Below, in pieces: positions 1 to 7,476 of a stretch of DNA of 20,231 nucleotides (its first letter is position 1; every line of letters begins with the position of its first letter). Location: NCBI GenBank assembly GCA_023431385.1, contig JAEYWA010000198.1, positions 1 through 20,231 of the forward strand. Reading direction: 5' to 3'. A program made the position numbers and the translations under genes. The notes under the pieces are model-generated. The model did not search any database, was not told the DNA's origin, and saw nothing but the letters and a program-made list of their open reading frames with translations. Source of the DNA: Bacillota bacterium. GTDB lineage: Bacteria > Bacillota > Clostridia > Acetivibrionales > DSM-1351.

Positions 1-4
1 TTTG

Positions 5-31
5 TTAGCACTCACTACTATCGAGTGCTAA
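5..31 (-). promoter_or_regulatory. CIRCE operator (HrcA-binding inverted repeat)
   Basis: A perfect TTAGCACTC-N9-GAGTGCTAA inverted repeat is seen, which is the canonical CIRCE element. In Firmicutes it binds the heat-shock repressor HrcA and lies between the promoter and the start of groES-groEL or the hrcA-grpE-dnaK operon. A leftward promoter ends 11 bases before it, so the regulated gene lies beyond the left edge. groES-groEL is the likeliest target but is not visible here. Confidence 0.95.
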
Positions 32-42
32 TCACATTTATT

Positions 43-71
43 ATATTATATATTGGATAAAATATAATCAA
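43..71 (-). promoter_or_regulatory. Sigma-A promoter upstream of the CIRCE element
   Basis: On the minus strand TTGATT (66-71) is followed after exactly 17 bases by TATA-like TAATAT (43-48). The CIRCE element begins 11 bases after the -10 box, so it would lie at or just after the transcription start, where HrcA blocks initiation. This matches housekeeping heat-shock promoters that are repressed, not sigma-switched. I see no convincing terminator between the end of the upstream TPR gene (180) and this promoter. Confidence 0.75.
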
Positions 72-179
72 ATATCTTTTTTGAATAAAATTAGCTATTT
101 TTTGCCACATAACCCATTCTTGCTATTAAAATCTAAAGTTTTCTTCCAATTGCTTCGATTTTCTCGAAATCTTTTAGTA

Positions 180-1592
180 TTAAAATGGTATACTAATAAT
201 TTTAATAGCATTATTAAATTCTTTAGTGGTGACATTATACTTTTTTACAATTTCCTCTTTTTTAATTTCTATACTATATTGTTTACAATATAAATATTCC
301 AGCGCAGCAGAATACTTGCTGTAATTTACATTCTTGATCGGGATAGGCTCATTTTGGCCTTCAAGGACCCTATTAAATAATTCTATTATTTCCTTCTTGT
401 AGAACTCACTATACATTATTTCCCTATTCCGGACTGTGTCTTCTATTATAGGAGCATACTTTCTCGGAAGTTTTGATCTATTATCAGATATTCTATCAAT
501 TATCCTCCGGTATCTTGATGGATGAAACCTTAGATTATCAGCTTCATTATGTATTGAAAAGATCACGTTATATTGTTCCACCGCTGAGTCTTTAATAGCT
601 TGGCTGTTGCTTTTTTCAGTAATGAATGAAAGCCAGGCCATAAACCTCGAATCACCTTGAGCACATGAGGACAAAACTCCCTTAAGTTCTTCAGCTTTAT
701 TAAGTTTATCAGTAATCACATTTCCGAGTATTAATATGGAATACAGAAGTTGATCGCCGTAATCCAAAACGTACTTTTCAATCAACTGTACCAATTCCGC
801 TGTTTTATGAAAAATCATGAGGGTTGTTGCAATACAAAGCAACTCTTCCCTGTTTTCGATAGGACGATAGGGAAGTAACTCCAAGGCACGCTTTAAAGCA
901 GCTTTCTTTTTTGACTGACTTAACAAATAAATATACAGGCAGTTCCCCCAAACATCTCCGCTGTCAATAATATTTACTGTATTACTAATGTATTCTGCCC
1001 GAATAAACTGCCTTTCTTCCATCAGCAGCAAAGTAAGCTGATTTCTGGCTTCAATATTCATTGGGTTACCAATAATTGATTTATATAAGTAACGTATTGC
1101 TTTCTCATTGTTATTTTGAAGAGAATATTTTTCAGCCTTATTTAAGTTATCTTTAGAGAGTTTGAGAAATTTATTATCGTGAGATATTTCACTGTAAAGC
1201 TTCAAATAAAAGGACATCTCTGATATCTCATAACTGAATTCTCCATCTGGATCAAAGTATAGGTATTTATCGAAATATTCTGCTGCCTTTTCGTTCTTTC
1301 CCTCTTCAAAGCTATTGCAGCCAAGACCAAAAAAGCAGTCAAACATTGTCGGATCAAAATTAATCAGTATATCGCTGAACATTCTGTTTGCTTCTTTTGT
1401 CCGCTGCAACTCACACAAAAAGCAAGCCATATTGAACTTGTACTCACTGTTGTCAGGTTCCAGCTCCAGAGCCTTCATCAAGTTCCTATATGCCTCGCTT
1501 AGATTCTTTTTGTTTGCAAATCTCAAACCCTTGGAAAAATAGAATTCAGGATTATTTCTATATTCATTTAATTTAAGAACATTATTTTTCAC
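180..1592 (-). CDS. TPR-repeat protein with C-terminal HTH-like segment
   Basis: This 470-residue protein is probably a cytoplasmic scaffold or regulator; I see no signal peptide or membrane segment. Tetratricopeptide-like helix pairs are visible at about residues 17-49, 50-83 and 84-118, with the typical A..Y..A.....P pattern (for example ALELEPDN, YLYFDPDG), and again at about 150-205. The middle is helical and unassigned. The last 44 residues (427-470) contain EEIVKKYNVTTKEFNNAIKI, which resembles a helix-turn-helix of the IA.KYGVS..T...A type. The start is GTG, placed directly after the hisIE stop codon with no spacer, and its ribosome binding site (AAAGGGA) lies inside the hisIE end, so translation is probably coupled. 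It is the last gene of the histidine operon. Its function is unknown. Confidence 0.85.
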   Translation of the reverse strand: MKNNVLKLNEYRNNPEFYFSKGLRFANKKNLSEAYRNLMKALELEPDNSEYKFNMACFLCELQRTKEANRMFSDILINFDPTMFDCFFGLGCNSFEEGKNEKAAEYFDKYLYFDPDGEFSYEISEMSFYLKLYSEISHDNKFLKLSKDNLNKAEKYSLQNNNEKAIRYLYKSIIGNPMNIEARNQLTLLLMEERQFIRAEYISNTVNIIDSGDVWGNCLYIYLLSQSKKKAALKRALELLPYRPIENREELLCIATTLMIFHKTAELVQLIEKYVLDYGDQLLYSILILGNVITDKLNKAEELKGVLSSCAQGDSRFMAWLSFITEKSNSQAIKDSAVEQYNVIFSIHNEADNLRFHPSRYRRIIDRISDNRSKLPRKYAPIIEDTVRNREIMYSEFYKKEIIELFNRVLEGQNEPIPIKNVNYSKYSAALEYLYCKQYSIEIKKEEIVKKYNVTTKEFNNAIKIISIPF

Positions 1593-2240
1593 TTATCTAC
1601 GTCCCTTTAATTCGCCATATATGTCTTCGAGAGTGACCCCTCTCTCAACCATCAGAACCATAAGATGATACATAAGGTCTGATATCTCGTATCTTATTTC
1701 TTCCTTTGATTTGTTCTTGGCAGCAATAATAACCTCTGCCGTTTCTTCTCCAACCTTCTTTAATATTTTGTCCAGACCCTTAGTAAATAAATAATTGGTG
1801 TAGGACCCTTCTTTAGGATAAATTGTTCTGTCTACTATAACATTATAAACCTCTTGAAGTATCTGGGCAGACAGTTCCTCGTCGTTGGCCTTTGTTTCAG
1901 CTTCAGACCAAGTACCGTTTGTCAGGGTTCTATAAAAACAGCTCTTGTTACCTGTATGGCAGGCAGCATCTATCTGTTCAGCTTCAATTAGGATTGTATC
2001 TCCGTCACAATCCAGTTTTATAGCTTTAACAAGCTGAAAATGTCCGGAAGTTTCTCCCTTCAGCCATAGCTTGTTGCGGCTGCGGCTGAAATATGTAACC
2101 TTACCGGTCTCCATTGTCTTATCAAAGGCTTCTTCGTTCATGTAAGCAACCATTAATACTTCCTTGGTCTTATAGTCCTGTGTAACTACAGGAACAAGTC
2201 CTTTATCATCAAATTTGATTGAATCCTTTAAATTTCCCAT
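1593..2240 (-). CDS. hisIE: Bifunctional phosphoribosyl-AMP cyclohydrolase / phosphoribosyl-ATP pyrophosphatase
   Basis: This fused cytoplasmic enzyme catalyses the second and third steps of histidine synthesis, removing pyrophosphate from PR-ATP (HisE part) and opening the adenine ring of PR-AMP (HisI part). The N-terminal HisI half shows the metal motif DCDGDT and the cysteines of DAACHTGNKSCFYR, which together with the Cys of DCDGD are the three Zn ligands expected. The C-terminal HisE half carries the helical motif GEETAEVIIAAKN. I chose the ATG at 2240 because GGAGG lies seven bases before it. An ATG 18 bases upstream (2258) has no such site and would add MYGGVT. The product is 215 residues, normal for the fusion. 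It follows hisF after a 114-base gap and abuts the TPR gene. Confidence 0.96.
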   Translation of the reverse strand: MGNLKDSIKFDDKGLVPVVTQDYKTKEVLMVAYMNEEAFDKTMETGKVTYFSRSRNKLWLKGETSGHFQLVKAIKLDCDGDTILIEAEQIDAACHTGNKSCFYRTLTNGTWSEAETKANDEELSAQILQEVYNVIVDRTIYPKEGSYTNYLFTKGLDKILKKVGEETAEVIIAAKNKSKEEIRYEISDLMYHLMVLMVERGVTLEDIYGELKGRR

Positions 2241-2354
2241 GGTAACGCCTCCATACATGTTTATTCACATTATTTGTACAATGTGCAAGTTTTCCGCTGC
2301 CTTAAAGACAGGGTGTACGCTGTCGAGAATATATAATTGAATTTCATTTACTTA

Positions 2355-3116
2355 TTATAGTCTAGTTTCTACACCATTACTACCTAAATATGTTTTTAAA
2401 TCACGAATTTCCATTTCCCTGAAGTGAAAAAGTGAAGCAGCCAGTACCGCATCAGCCTTTCCTTCAACCAATGCCTCCTTGAAATGTTCCAGCTTTCCGG
2501 CGCCACCTGAAGCTATGACCGGAATTTTGACATTTTCAGAAATGGTTCTGGTTAGCTCTAAATCATAGCCGTCCTTAGTACCGTCTTTGTCCATACTTGT
2601 CAAAAGGATTTCTCCTGCTCCAAGCTTTTCGGCTTCTATAGCCCATTGGACGGCATCTTTCCCAGTATTAACCCTCCCGCCGTTAAGATAGGTGTCCCAA
2701 CCAGAACCGTCGGGACGAACCTTGGCATCTATGGCAAGTACAACACACTGGCTTCCGAACTTCCACGCAGCTTCTGATATCAGTTCCGGTCTTTTGAGTG
2801 CTCCGGAATTAACTCCAACCTTGTCTGCTCCTGCCTTAAGTATTTGCCTGAAATCTTCAACTGTTCTGATGCCTCCGCCGACAGTAAAAGGAATAAACAC
2901 CTGCTCTGCCACTCTGCTTACTACATCTACCATAATATTTCTGGCGTCAGAGGAAGCTGTTATATCCAGGAATACAAGTTCATCTGCTCCAGCTTTGTCA
3001 TAGAAGGCGGCTGCCTCAACAGGGTCTCCTGCATCTATTATATTAACAAACTGAACACCTTTTACAACTCTTCCTGCGTGTACATCCAAGCAAGGAATAA
3101 TTCTTTTTGTAAGCAT
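2355..3116 (-). CDS. hisF: Imidazole glycerol phosphate synthase, cyclase subunit
   Basis: HisF is a 253-residue (beta-alpha)8 barrel that joins ammonia from HisH to PRFAR, giving imidazole glycerol phosphate and AICAR. The two catalytic aspartates are visible: D11 in IIPCLDVHAGRVVKG and D130 in VLAIDAKV. Phosphate-binding glycine loops occur at FTVGGGIRT and IASGGAG. The length and ends match the family. The ATG at 3116 is preceded by GGGGTG at a spacing of about five bases, a weaker site than elsewhere in the operon. A small hairpin lies just before it at 3128-3150. The partner hisH is two genes upstream, with hisA in between. Confidence 0.97.
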   Translation of the reverse strand: MLTKRIIPCLDVHAGRVVKGVQFVNIIDAGDPVEAAAFYDKAGADELVFLDITASSDARNIMVDVVSRVAEQVFIPFTVGGGIRTVEDFRQILKAGADKVGVNSGALKRPELISEAAWKFGSQCVVLAIDAKVRPDGSGWDTYLNGGRVNTGKDAVQWAIEAEKLGAGEILLTSMDKDGTKDGYDLELTRTISENVKIPVIASGGAGKLEHFKEALVEGKADAVLAASLFHFREMEIRDLKTYLGSNGVETRL

Positions 3117-3127
3117 ATAACACCCCG

Positions 3128-3150
3128 ATCTACGCTCTCAACGCGTACAT
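3128..3150 (-). other. Small hairpin just upstream of the hisF ribosome binding site
   Basis: The plus-strand reading is ATCTACGC, a 7-base loop, then GCGTACAT. TACGC pairs with GCGTA, and after one C-C mismatch AT pairs with AT. A similar structure with the same ATCTACGC arm stands at the same distance from the start codon in front of hisC (7477-7501). A role in translation or mRNA stability is inference only. Confidence 0.45.
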
Positions 3151-3202
3151 GAATAGTTTAGTAAGACACGTAGTAAACAAACAGCTATGATTATTAATTA
3201 AA

Positions 3203-3910
3203 TTAAGCGGTTAGTGCAGCCTTCAACTCAAGATTTCCGGTATATAAAGCCTTGCCAACAATAACTCCGCTGACACCGGTGGTCTTCAGGTCTGTGATAT
3301 CCTTAAGGCAGCTGACACCACCGGAAGCTATTACATTAATCCCCACAGCTTTTACCATCTCACTCATGGCTGCAAGATTGGGGCCCTTTAGCATTCCATC
3401 TCTTGAAATATCGGTATATATAACAGTTTTGGCTCCAAGTTCCTCAACTTTCTTGGCAAAGGCTATTGCAGTAAGGTCACTGGTCTGTTCCCAACCGTGT
3501 ATGGCAACCCTTCCGTCCTTTGCATCTATTCCTACAACTATCTTTTCCTTATATTCCTTTAATGCCGACTTAAGCATTTCCTGATTATTTACCGCCGAGG
3601 TTCCCAGTATTACTCTGCTCAGTCCCCCTGAAACAAGATTTTCTATAGTTTCAAGACTTCTGATGCCTCCGCCCACCTGTACAGGAATTTTAAGGGTTTT
3701 GGCAATCTGCTTTATAATCTCATGATTCTCAGTATTGCCAGATCGGGCCGCATCAAGGTCAACAACATGCAGATATTGAGCTCCCTGGCTTTCCCATTTA
3801 AGAGCCATTTCCACCGGACTGTCTCCGAATACTGTTATATTACTGTAACTTCCCTGCTGAAGCCTTACACATTTTCCGTTTATTATATCAATTGCAGGAT
3901 ATATTATCAT
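3203..3910 (-). CDS. hisA: ProFAR isomerase (phosphoribosylformimino-AICAR-phosphate ribosyl isomerase)
   Basis: HisA converts ProFAR to PRFAR by an Amadori rearrangement, the step before HisF/HisH. This is a 235-residue (beta-alpha)8 barrel related to HisF. Catalytic aspartates are seen at D8 (MIIYPAIDII) and D129 (VVGIDAKDG), with glycine phosphate loops at VQVGGGIRS and IASGGVS. The frame remains open upstream to 4048, overlapping hisH, but I place the start at the ATG at 3910: the family starts exactly at MIIYPAIDI, and AGGG lies about six bases before it. The 46 added residues of the longer reading show no family similarity. hisH ends 46 bases upstream. Confidence 0.97.
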   Translation of the reverse strand: MIIYPAIDIINGKCVRLQQGSYSNITVFGDSPVEMALKWESQGAQYLHVVDLDAARSGNTENHEIIKQIAKTLKIPVQVGGGIRSLETIENLVSGGLSRVILGTSAVNNQEMLKSALKEYKEKIVVGIDAKDGRVAIHGWEQTSDLTAIAFAKKVEELGAKTVIYTDISRDGMLKGPNLAAMSEMVKAVGINVIASGGVSCLKDITDLKTTGVSGVIVGKALYTGNLELKAALTA

Positions 3911-3956
3911 GTATGTCCCTGCCCCCATTTCGTACAAAATATTAGTAAATGAATTG

Positions 3957-4565
3957 TTACAGTGCAGCAAAATTGCCAAGTATTCTGAGACCAACATCTC
4001 CGCTTTTTTCAGGGTGAAATTGTGTCCCCATGATGTTTTCTCTGGCAACTGCTGCGTCGTAAGTTATGCCATAACTGCAGGTGGCTGCAACATCATTTAC
4101 GTCAGCTGCAGTCAGATAATAGGAATGGACAAAATACACATAGCTGTTTTCTTTTATTCCATTAAAAATACCATCGTTCTGTTTTATACACAAGCTGTTC
4201 CACCCCATGTGAGGAACCTTCAGCCCCATGTCCAGAGGAAATTGCTTAACGCTGCCTTTAAGTAAACCAAGGCCGGGGACCATTTCCCCACCCTCGGTAC
4301 TGTAATCGAACAGCAGCTGCATACCAAGGCAGATGCCCAACAGGGGAGTGCCTTTCTCCGCAACCTTTTCAATTACCGATATCATATTTGTCTTTTTAAG
4401 ACTGTCCATGGCATCTGCAAAAGCACCCACGCCTGGAAGGACTACCTTGCCGGCAGCTAGTATTACTTCCGGATCGGAGGTAATAACAGATTCAACTCCA
4501 ATAAAACTAAATGCTTTATTTACACTGGCAAGGTTTCCGACACCATAATCTATTATAGCAATCAT
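3957..4565 (-). CDS. hisH: Imidazole glycerol phosphate synthase, glutamine amidotransferase subunit
   Basis: HisH is a class I glutamine amidotransferase that hydrolyses glutamine and channels ammonia to HisF. The catalytic triad is visible: C79 in LLGICLGMQL, and H184 and E186 in GTQFHPEKSGD. The PGVGAF oxyanion-strand motif and PHMGWN are also present. The product is 202 residues, typical of the family. I chose the ATG at 4565, which has GGAG seven bases upstream. An in-frame TTG two codons earlier (4571) is too close to that site. hisH lies downstream of purC after a repeat-rich gap of about 136 bases and upstream of hisA. Confidence 0.97.
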   Translation of the reverse strand: MIAIIDYGVGNLASVNKAFSFIGVESVITSDPEVILAAGKVVLPGVGAFADAMDSLKKTNMISVIEKVAEKGTPLLGICLGMQLLFDYSTEGGEMVPGLGLLKGSVKQFPLDMGLKVPHMGWNSLCIKQNDGIFNGIKENSYVYFVHSYYLTAADVNDVAATCSYGITYDAAVARENIMGTQFHPEKSGDVGLRILGNFAAL

Positions 4566-4590
4566 AATCAATCTCCATTCCGTGCTGCTG

Positions 4591-4693
4591 GTTAAAGTTT
4601 AAATTTGACCAAAACCGGTAAGGCCGGGTCTAAAGTTCTAAAATTGACTAAGTCCAGTAAAAGCTCAGGTCAAAAGTTCTAAAAATTAACTAA
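4591..4693 (-). repeat. Degenerate tandem repeats between hisH and purC
   Basis: Three imperfect units occur, starting near 4591, 4628 and 4669 (spacing 37 and 41 bases). Each reads roughly GTYWAAAGTTYTAAAATTGACTAAG on the plus strand, followed in the first two by a variable part. The third unit runs into the purC stop region and forms one arm of the inverted repeat at 4672-4712. No open reading frame explains the conservation. It fills most of the purC-hisH gap. Confidence 0.6.
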
Positions 4694-4712
4694 GTTAATT
4701 TTCAGAACTTTT
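4672..4712 (-). other. 19-bp inverted repeat across the purC stop codon
   Basis: AAAAGTTCTAAAAATTAAC (4672-4690), a 3-base TAA spacer, then GTTAATTTTCAGAACTTTT (4694-4712) form a hairpin with 18 Watson-Crick pairs and one that would be G-U in the purC transcript. The purC stop codon (4702-4704) is inside the stem. The stem ends in AAAA/TTTT on both sides, so it resembles a bidirectional, AT-rich terminator or a processing hairpin inside the operon. The structure is seen directly; function is inferred. Confidence 0.7.
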
Positions 4713-5583
4713 TGCCGGTAATTCTCTCATAAGCCTCGATGTATTTTGCTTCAGTCTTTTTAATTACTTCTTCAGGTAAAGGAGGCGCCGGTGGCTGTTT
4801 GTCCCAGGTGAGGCTCTCAAGGTACTCTCTTAGATACTGCTTATCAAAGCTCTTTTGAGCTCTGCCTGGCTGATATTCGTCCATAGCCCAGAATCTTGAG
4901 GAATCCGGTGTAAACATCTCATCTCCTACTACAAGCTCTCCGTCGGAGATACCGAATTCAAATTTTGTATCGGCCAGTATCAATCCTTTATTTTCTGCAT
5001 GTTCGCTTGCCTTCTTGTAGAGAGCTATACTTGCGTCCTTAAGTTTGTTGGCCATTTCGCTGCCTATCTTTTCACATAATACTTCAAAGGACACATTTAT
5101 GTCATGTCCTTCGGACTCTTTTGTGGATGGTGTAAAAATTGGTTCAGGCAGCTTGTCGCCCTGTTTAAGACCTGCAGGCAGCTTGATTCCGCATATGGAA
5201 CCGGTCTGCTGATATTCTTTGAGTCCTGAGCCCTCAAGGTAACCTCTTACTATACATTCAGCCGGCACCATTTCTATCTTCTTTACAAGCATTGATCTGC
5301 CTTCCAGTTCTTCCTTGAATTCAAAAAGTCCAGCAGGGTATTTGCTTACATCTGTAGTAATTACATGATTTCCAATCACATCACTGGTATATTCAAACCA
5401 GAATGCAGATATACTGTTGAGTACCCTTCCCTTGTTTGGTATCAATTCCGAAAAAACTACATCAAATGCGGATATTCTGTCAGTTACAACTATTAGCAGT
5501 TCATTTCCCAGATCATAAACATTTCTAACCTTGCCCTTAATAAATAAAGGAAGCTTGATAAAATCAGTGTTGTTAATTAGCAT
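4702..5583 (-). CDS. purC: SAICAR synthetase (phosphoribosylaminoimidazole-succinocarboxamide synthase)
   Basis: PurC joins aspartate to CAIR using ATP to form SAICAR in purine synthesis. Family motifs are clear: KGKVRNVYDLG near the N terminus, RISAFDVV, PNKGRVLN, VPAECIVRGYLEGSGLKEY, and TPSTKESEGHDIN. It has 293 residues, close to the longer PurC class of about 290-300. The start is the ATG at 5583, with GGAGG five bases before it. An ATG at 5601 lies upstream of that site. The gene is embedded between hisB (115-base gap) and hisH (about 136 bases), away from other pur genes in this window. HisF/HisH release AICAR, which is also made from SAICAR by PurB, so the two pathways meet here. Confidence 0.96.
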   Translation of the reverse strand: MLINNTDFIKLPLFIKGKVRNVYDLGNELLIVVTDRISAFDVVFSELIPNKGRVLNSISAFWFEYTSDVIGNHVITTDVSKYPAGLFEFKEELEGRSMLVKKIEMVPAECIVRGYLEGSGLKEYQQTGSICGIKLPAGLKQGDKLPEPIFTPSTKESEGHDINVSFEVLCEKIGSEMANKLKDASIALYKKASEHAENKGLILADTKFEFGISDGELVVGDEMFTPDSSRFWAMDEYQPGRAQKSFDKQYLREYLESLTWDKQPPAPPLPEEVIKKTEAKYIEAYERITGKKF

Positions 5584-5718
5584 AGTATCCTCCAACTCCA
5601 TACGGCTTTTGCCCTATTAGCTTTAATTATTGAAAATTTATATAGAAATAACTAAATAATTACACTAATTCCCCTACTAAAGAATCATGCATTACTTAAT
5701 AATTCATAGAAAACATTA

Positions 5719-6303
5719 TTACAAAGTTCCTTTTGTCGACATAACTCCAATTATTCTGGTGTCAATTTTTGTAGCATCATCAAGAGCTCTGCCAAAGGCT
5801 TTAAACATGGCTTCAATAATGTGGTGGCAGTTGCTGCCGTGTAAAAGCTTGATGTGAAGGGTAATTCCGGCATTGAAGGCAACAGCTCTGAAGAATTCCT
5901 CCACCAGTTGGGTATCCATTTGACCTACCATCTGTTGAGTCATGACGGCATCAAATACAAGAAAAGGTCTGTCGCTTAAATCAAGAGAGACCTGAACCAG
6001 CGATTCGTCCATAGGAACAAAAGCCGTACCATATCGTTTTATAGACTTTTTATCTCCCAGGGCCTGTCGTATTGCAAGCCCCAGCGCTATTCCGGTATCT
6101 TCCACGGTATGATGGGCATCAACATGCAAATCTCCGTTTACTTCAAATGAAGCATCCATTAGTCCGTGCTTTGTAAACAGCACAAGCATATGGTCAAAAA
6201 ACCCTACTCCGGTATTGGCCGTGCAGTCTCCCTTACCATCAATGTTGATTTGAAGCTTGATCTGGGTTTCTTTTGTATTTCTGTTAACAAAACCTTCTCT
6301 CAA
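5719..6303 (-). CDS. hisB: Imidazoleglycerol-phosphate dehydratase
   Basis: This monofunctional HisB dehydrates imidazole glycerol phosphate to imidazole acetol phosphate using Mn ions. The His-rich metal motifs are present: FFDHMLVLFTKHG, DAHHTVEDTGIALG and CHHIIEAMFKAFGRAL. At 194 residues it is the usual dehydratase alone, without the N-terminal phosphatase of the enterobacterial fusion. The start appears to be TTG at 6303: the family N terminus (R.T.ET.I...I..DG.G) begins just after it, and no ATG or GTG lies near. A G-run (GGGGGG) stands about seven bases upstream. A 13-codon reading frame with a better ribosome binding site overlaps this start (6284-6325), so translation may be coupled. 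Confidence 0.95.
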   Translation of the reverse strand: MREGFVNRNTKETQIKLQINIDGKGDCTANTGVGFFDHMLVLFTKHGLMDASFEVNGDLHVDAHHTVEDTGIALGLAIRQALGDKKSIKRYGTAFVPMDESLVQVSLDLSDRPFLVFDAVMTQQMVGQMDTQLVEEFFRAVAFNAGITLHIKLLHGSNCHHIIEAMFKAFGRALDDATKIDTRIIGVMSTKGTL

Positions 6304-6325
6304 AAGGTATCCCCCCGTTCATCAT
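6284..6325 (-). CDS. Possible 13-residue upstream ORF overlapping the hisB start
   Basis: Two adjacent ATG codons (first at 6325) follow AGGTGA by about five bases and open a frame reading MMNGGIPFERRFC before a TAA at 6284-6286. It overlaps the first codons of hisB in another frame. It could feed ribosomes to the weak TTG start of hisB by termination-reinitiation. It may equally be chance, because 13 codons is too short to judge coding by composition. Confidence 0.25.
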   Translation of the reverse strand: MMNGGIPFERRFC

Positions 6326-6355
6326 TATCACCTGCTCAAAATATTCGTATAATTC

Positions 6356-6389
6356 CGAACTATTTTTAATTTTTTTAATAAAATGTTCG
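6356..6389 (-). other. Intercistronic stem-loop between hisC and hisB
   Basis: CGAAC and GTTCG flank ATTTT and AAAAT with one bulged base, giving a stem of about ten pairs around an AT-rich loop. It begins three bases after the hisC stop codon. No U-tract follows on the minus strand, so it is not a standard terminator. It may protect or process the mRNA; this is inference. Confidence 0.35.
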
Positions 6390-6392
6390 AGT

Positions 6393-7466
6393 TTAATTAT
6401 AGCAGATACTAGCAAGTTCATCAAGCAGTATGGTATTTTGTTGGGGAGTACCTACACTTATCCTCATACAGTTTTCTAGTAGTGGCGAGGCACTGAAAAT
6501 TCTCAGAAAAATGCCTTTTTCACATAGTTTTTTATAAACTTCCCTGCAATCCTTAACTCTTACCAATATAAAGTTTGAATGGGATTGGTAAACTTCAACA
6601 CCCTGTAATTTTGCAAGTTCCTCTGACAACCGCTTTCTCTCTTCAACAAGGCAGGAGATGTTATTGTAAATCTCCTCTTTTTCCTCTAAAACCAATTGGG
6701 CTGCATATTGTGAAAGTGAACTAATATTATAGGGGGCCCGTGCAAGATTAACTGCCCTTGTCAGGCTTGTATCGGCTATGGAATAGCCGCATCTTATCCC
6801 GGCCAGTCCATAGGCCTTTGAGAAGGTTCTCAAAACAATAAGATTCTCATATTCTTTTACATATGGTATTACCGTCGAATCGCAAAACTCAGCATACGCT
6901 TCATCTACAATAACTACTGAGCTTTTACAGTAGCTTACTACCTCAAGGATATCTTCCTTTTGCATCAGATTCCCTGTGGGGTTGTTCGGATTACAAATGT
7001 ATATAAGCTTGGGCTTCTCTCTTTCATATGCTTCAATAATAGTCTGCTTTGAGTATTCAAACCTGTTTTCCGGTTCAAGAATATACTTGACTGGAGTTCC
7101 TCCTGCAATAATACAGGAATCAGCATACATTCCGAAAGAAGGAGCTGGGTACAATACTTTGTCACCAGGGCCTACAAATACATTTGCCAGTATTTGAATC
7201 AACTGGTCTGAACCTGTACCTACAATAATTTTTCTGTAATCCACATCCCAATGTTCTGAAAGAGCTTTCCTGAGTTTCACTGAATCGGTATCGGGATAAA
7301 GATTCAGTTCCGGGTTGTTTAAAATGAATTCGGCCAGTTTTTGTCTGGCCTTAAATGGTATGTTGAAAGGGCTTTCGTTTGCATCCAGCTTTATTTTGTA
7401 CGGCTGTTGATTTGCATCATATGGTATAAAGGACCGTATTTCAGGTCTTATTAACTCTTCAATCAT
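6393..7466 (-). CDS. hisC: Histidinol-phosphate aminotransferase
   Basis: HisC is a PLP-dependent class I/II aminotransferase that converts imidazole acetol phosphate and glutamate to histidinol phosphate. Fold-type I landmarks are visible: LDANESPFN near the N terminus, CNPNNPTGN, VDEAYAEF (PLP-pyridine Asp), RTFSKAYGLAGIRCGY with the Schiff-base lysine, and the C-terminal Arg in MRISVG. The product is 357 residues, normal for HisC. The chosen ATG at 7466 has GGGAG five bases upstream; the ATG at 7478 precedes that site and would add only four residues. A hairpin resembling the one before hisF stands just upstream. hisD ends about 110 bases upstream. Confidence 0.96.
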   Translation of the reverse strand: MIEELIRPEIRSFIPYDANQQPYKIKLDANESPFNIPFKARQKLAEFILNNPELNLYPDTDSVKLRKALSEHWDVDYRKIIVGTGSDQLIQILANVFVGPGDKVLYPAPSFGMYADSCIIAGGTPVKYILEPENRFEYSKQTIIEAYEREKPKLIYICNPNNPTGNLMQKEDILEVVSYCKSSVVIVDEAYAEFCDSTVIPYVKEYENLIVLRTFSKAYGLAGIRCGYSIADTSLTRAVNLARAPYNISSLSQYAAQLVLEEKEEIYNNISCLVEERKRLSEELAKLQGVEVYQSHSNFILVRVKDCREVYKKLCEKGIFLRIFSASPLLENCMRISVGTPQQNTILLDELASICYN

Positions 7467-7476
7467 AATATCTCCC

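Noticed and set aside
157..171. Terminator after the TPR gene
   Set aside because: Only a 5-bp stem (GATTT/AAATC) with no following U-tract on the minus strand.
3911..4048. 46-residue N-terminal extension of HisA
   Set aside because: The family begins at MIIYPAIDI, a ribosome binding site precedes the ATG at 3910, and the extension overlaps hisH.
3909..4265. Plus-strand open frame of 118 codons
   Set aside because: It lies opposite hisH and the hisA start, has no ribosome binding site or recognisable motifs, and is explained as the antisense shadow of conserved genes.
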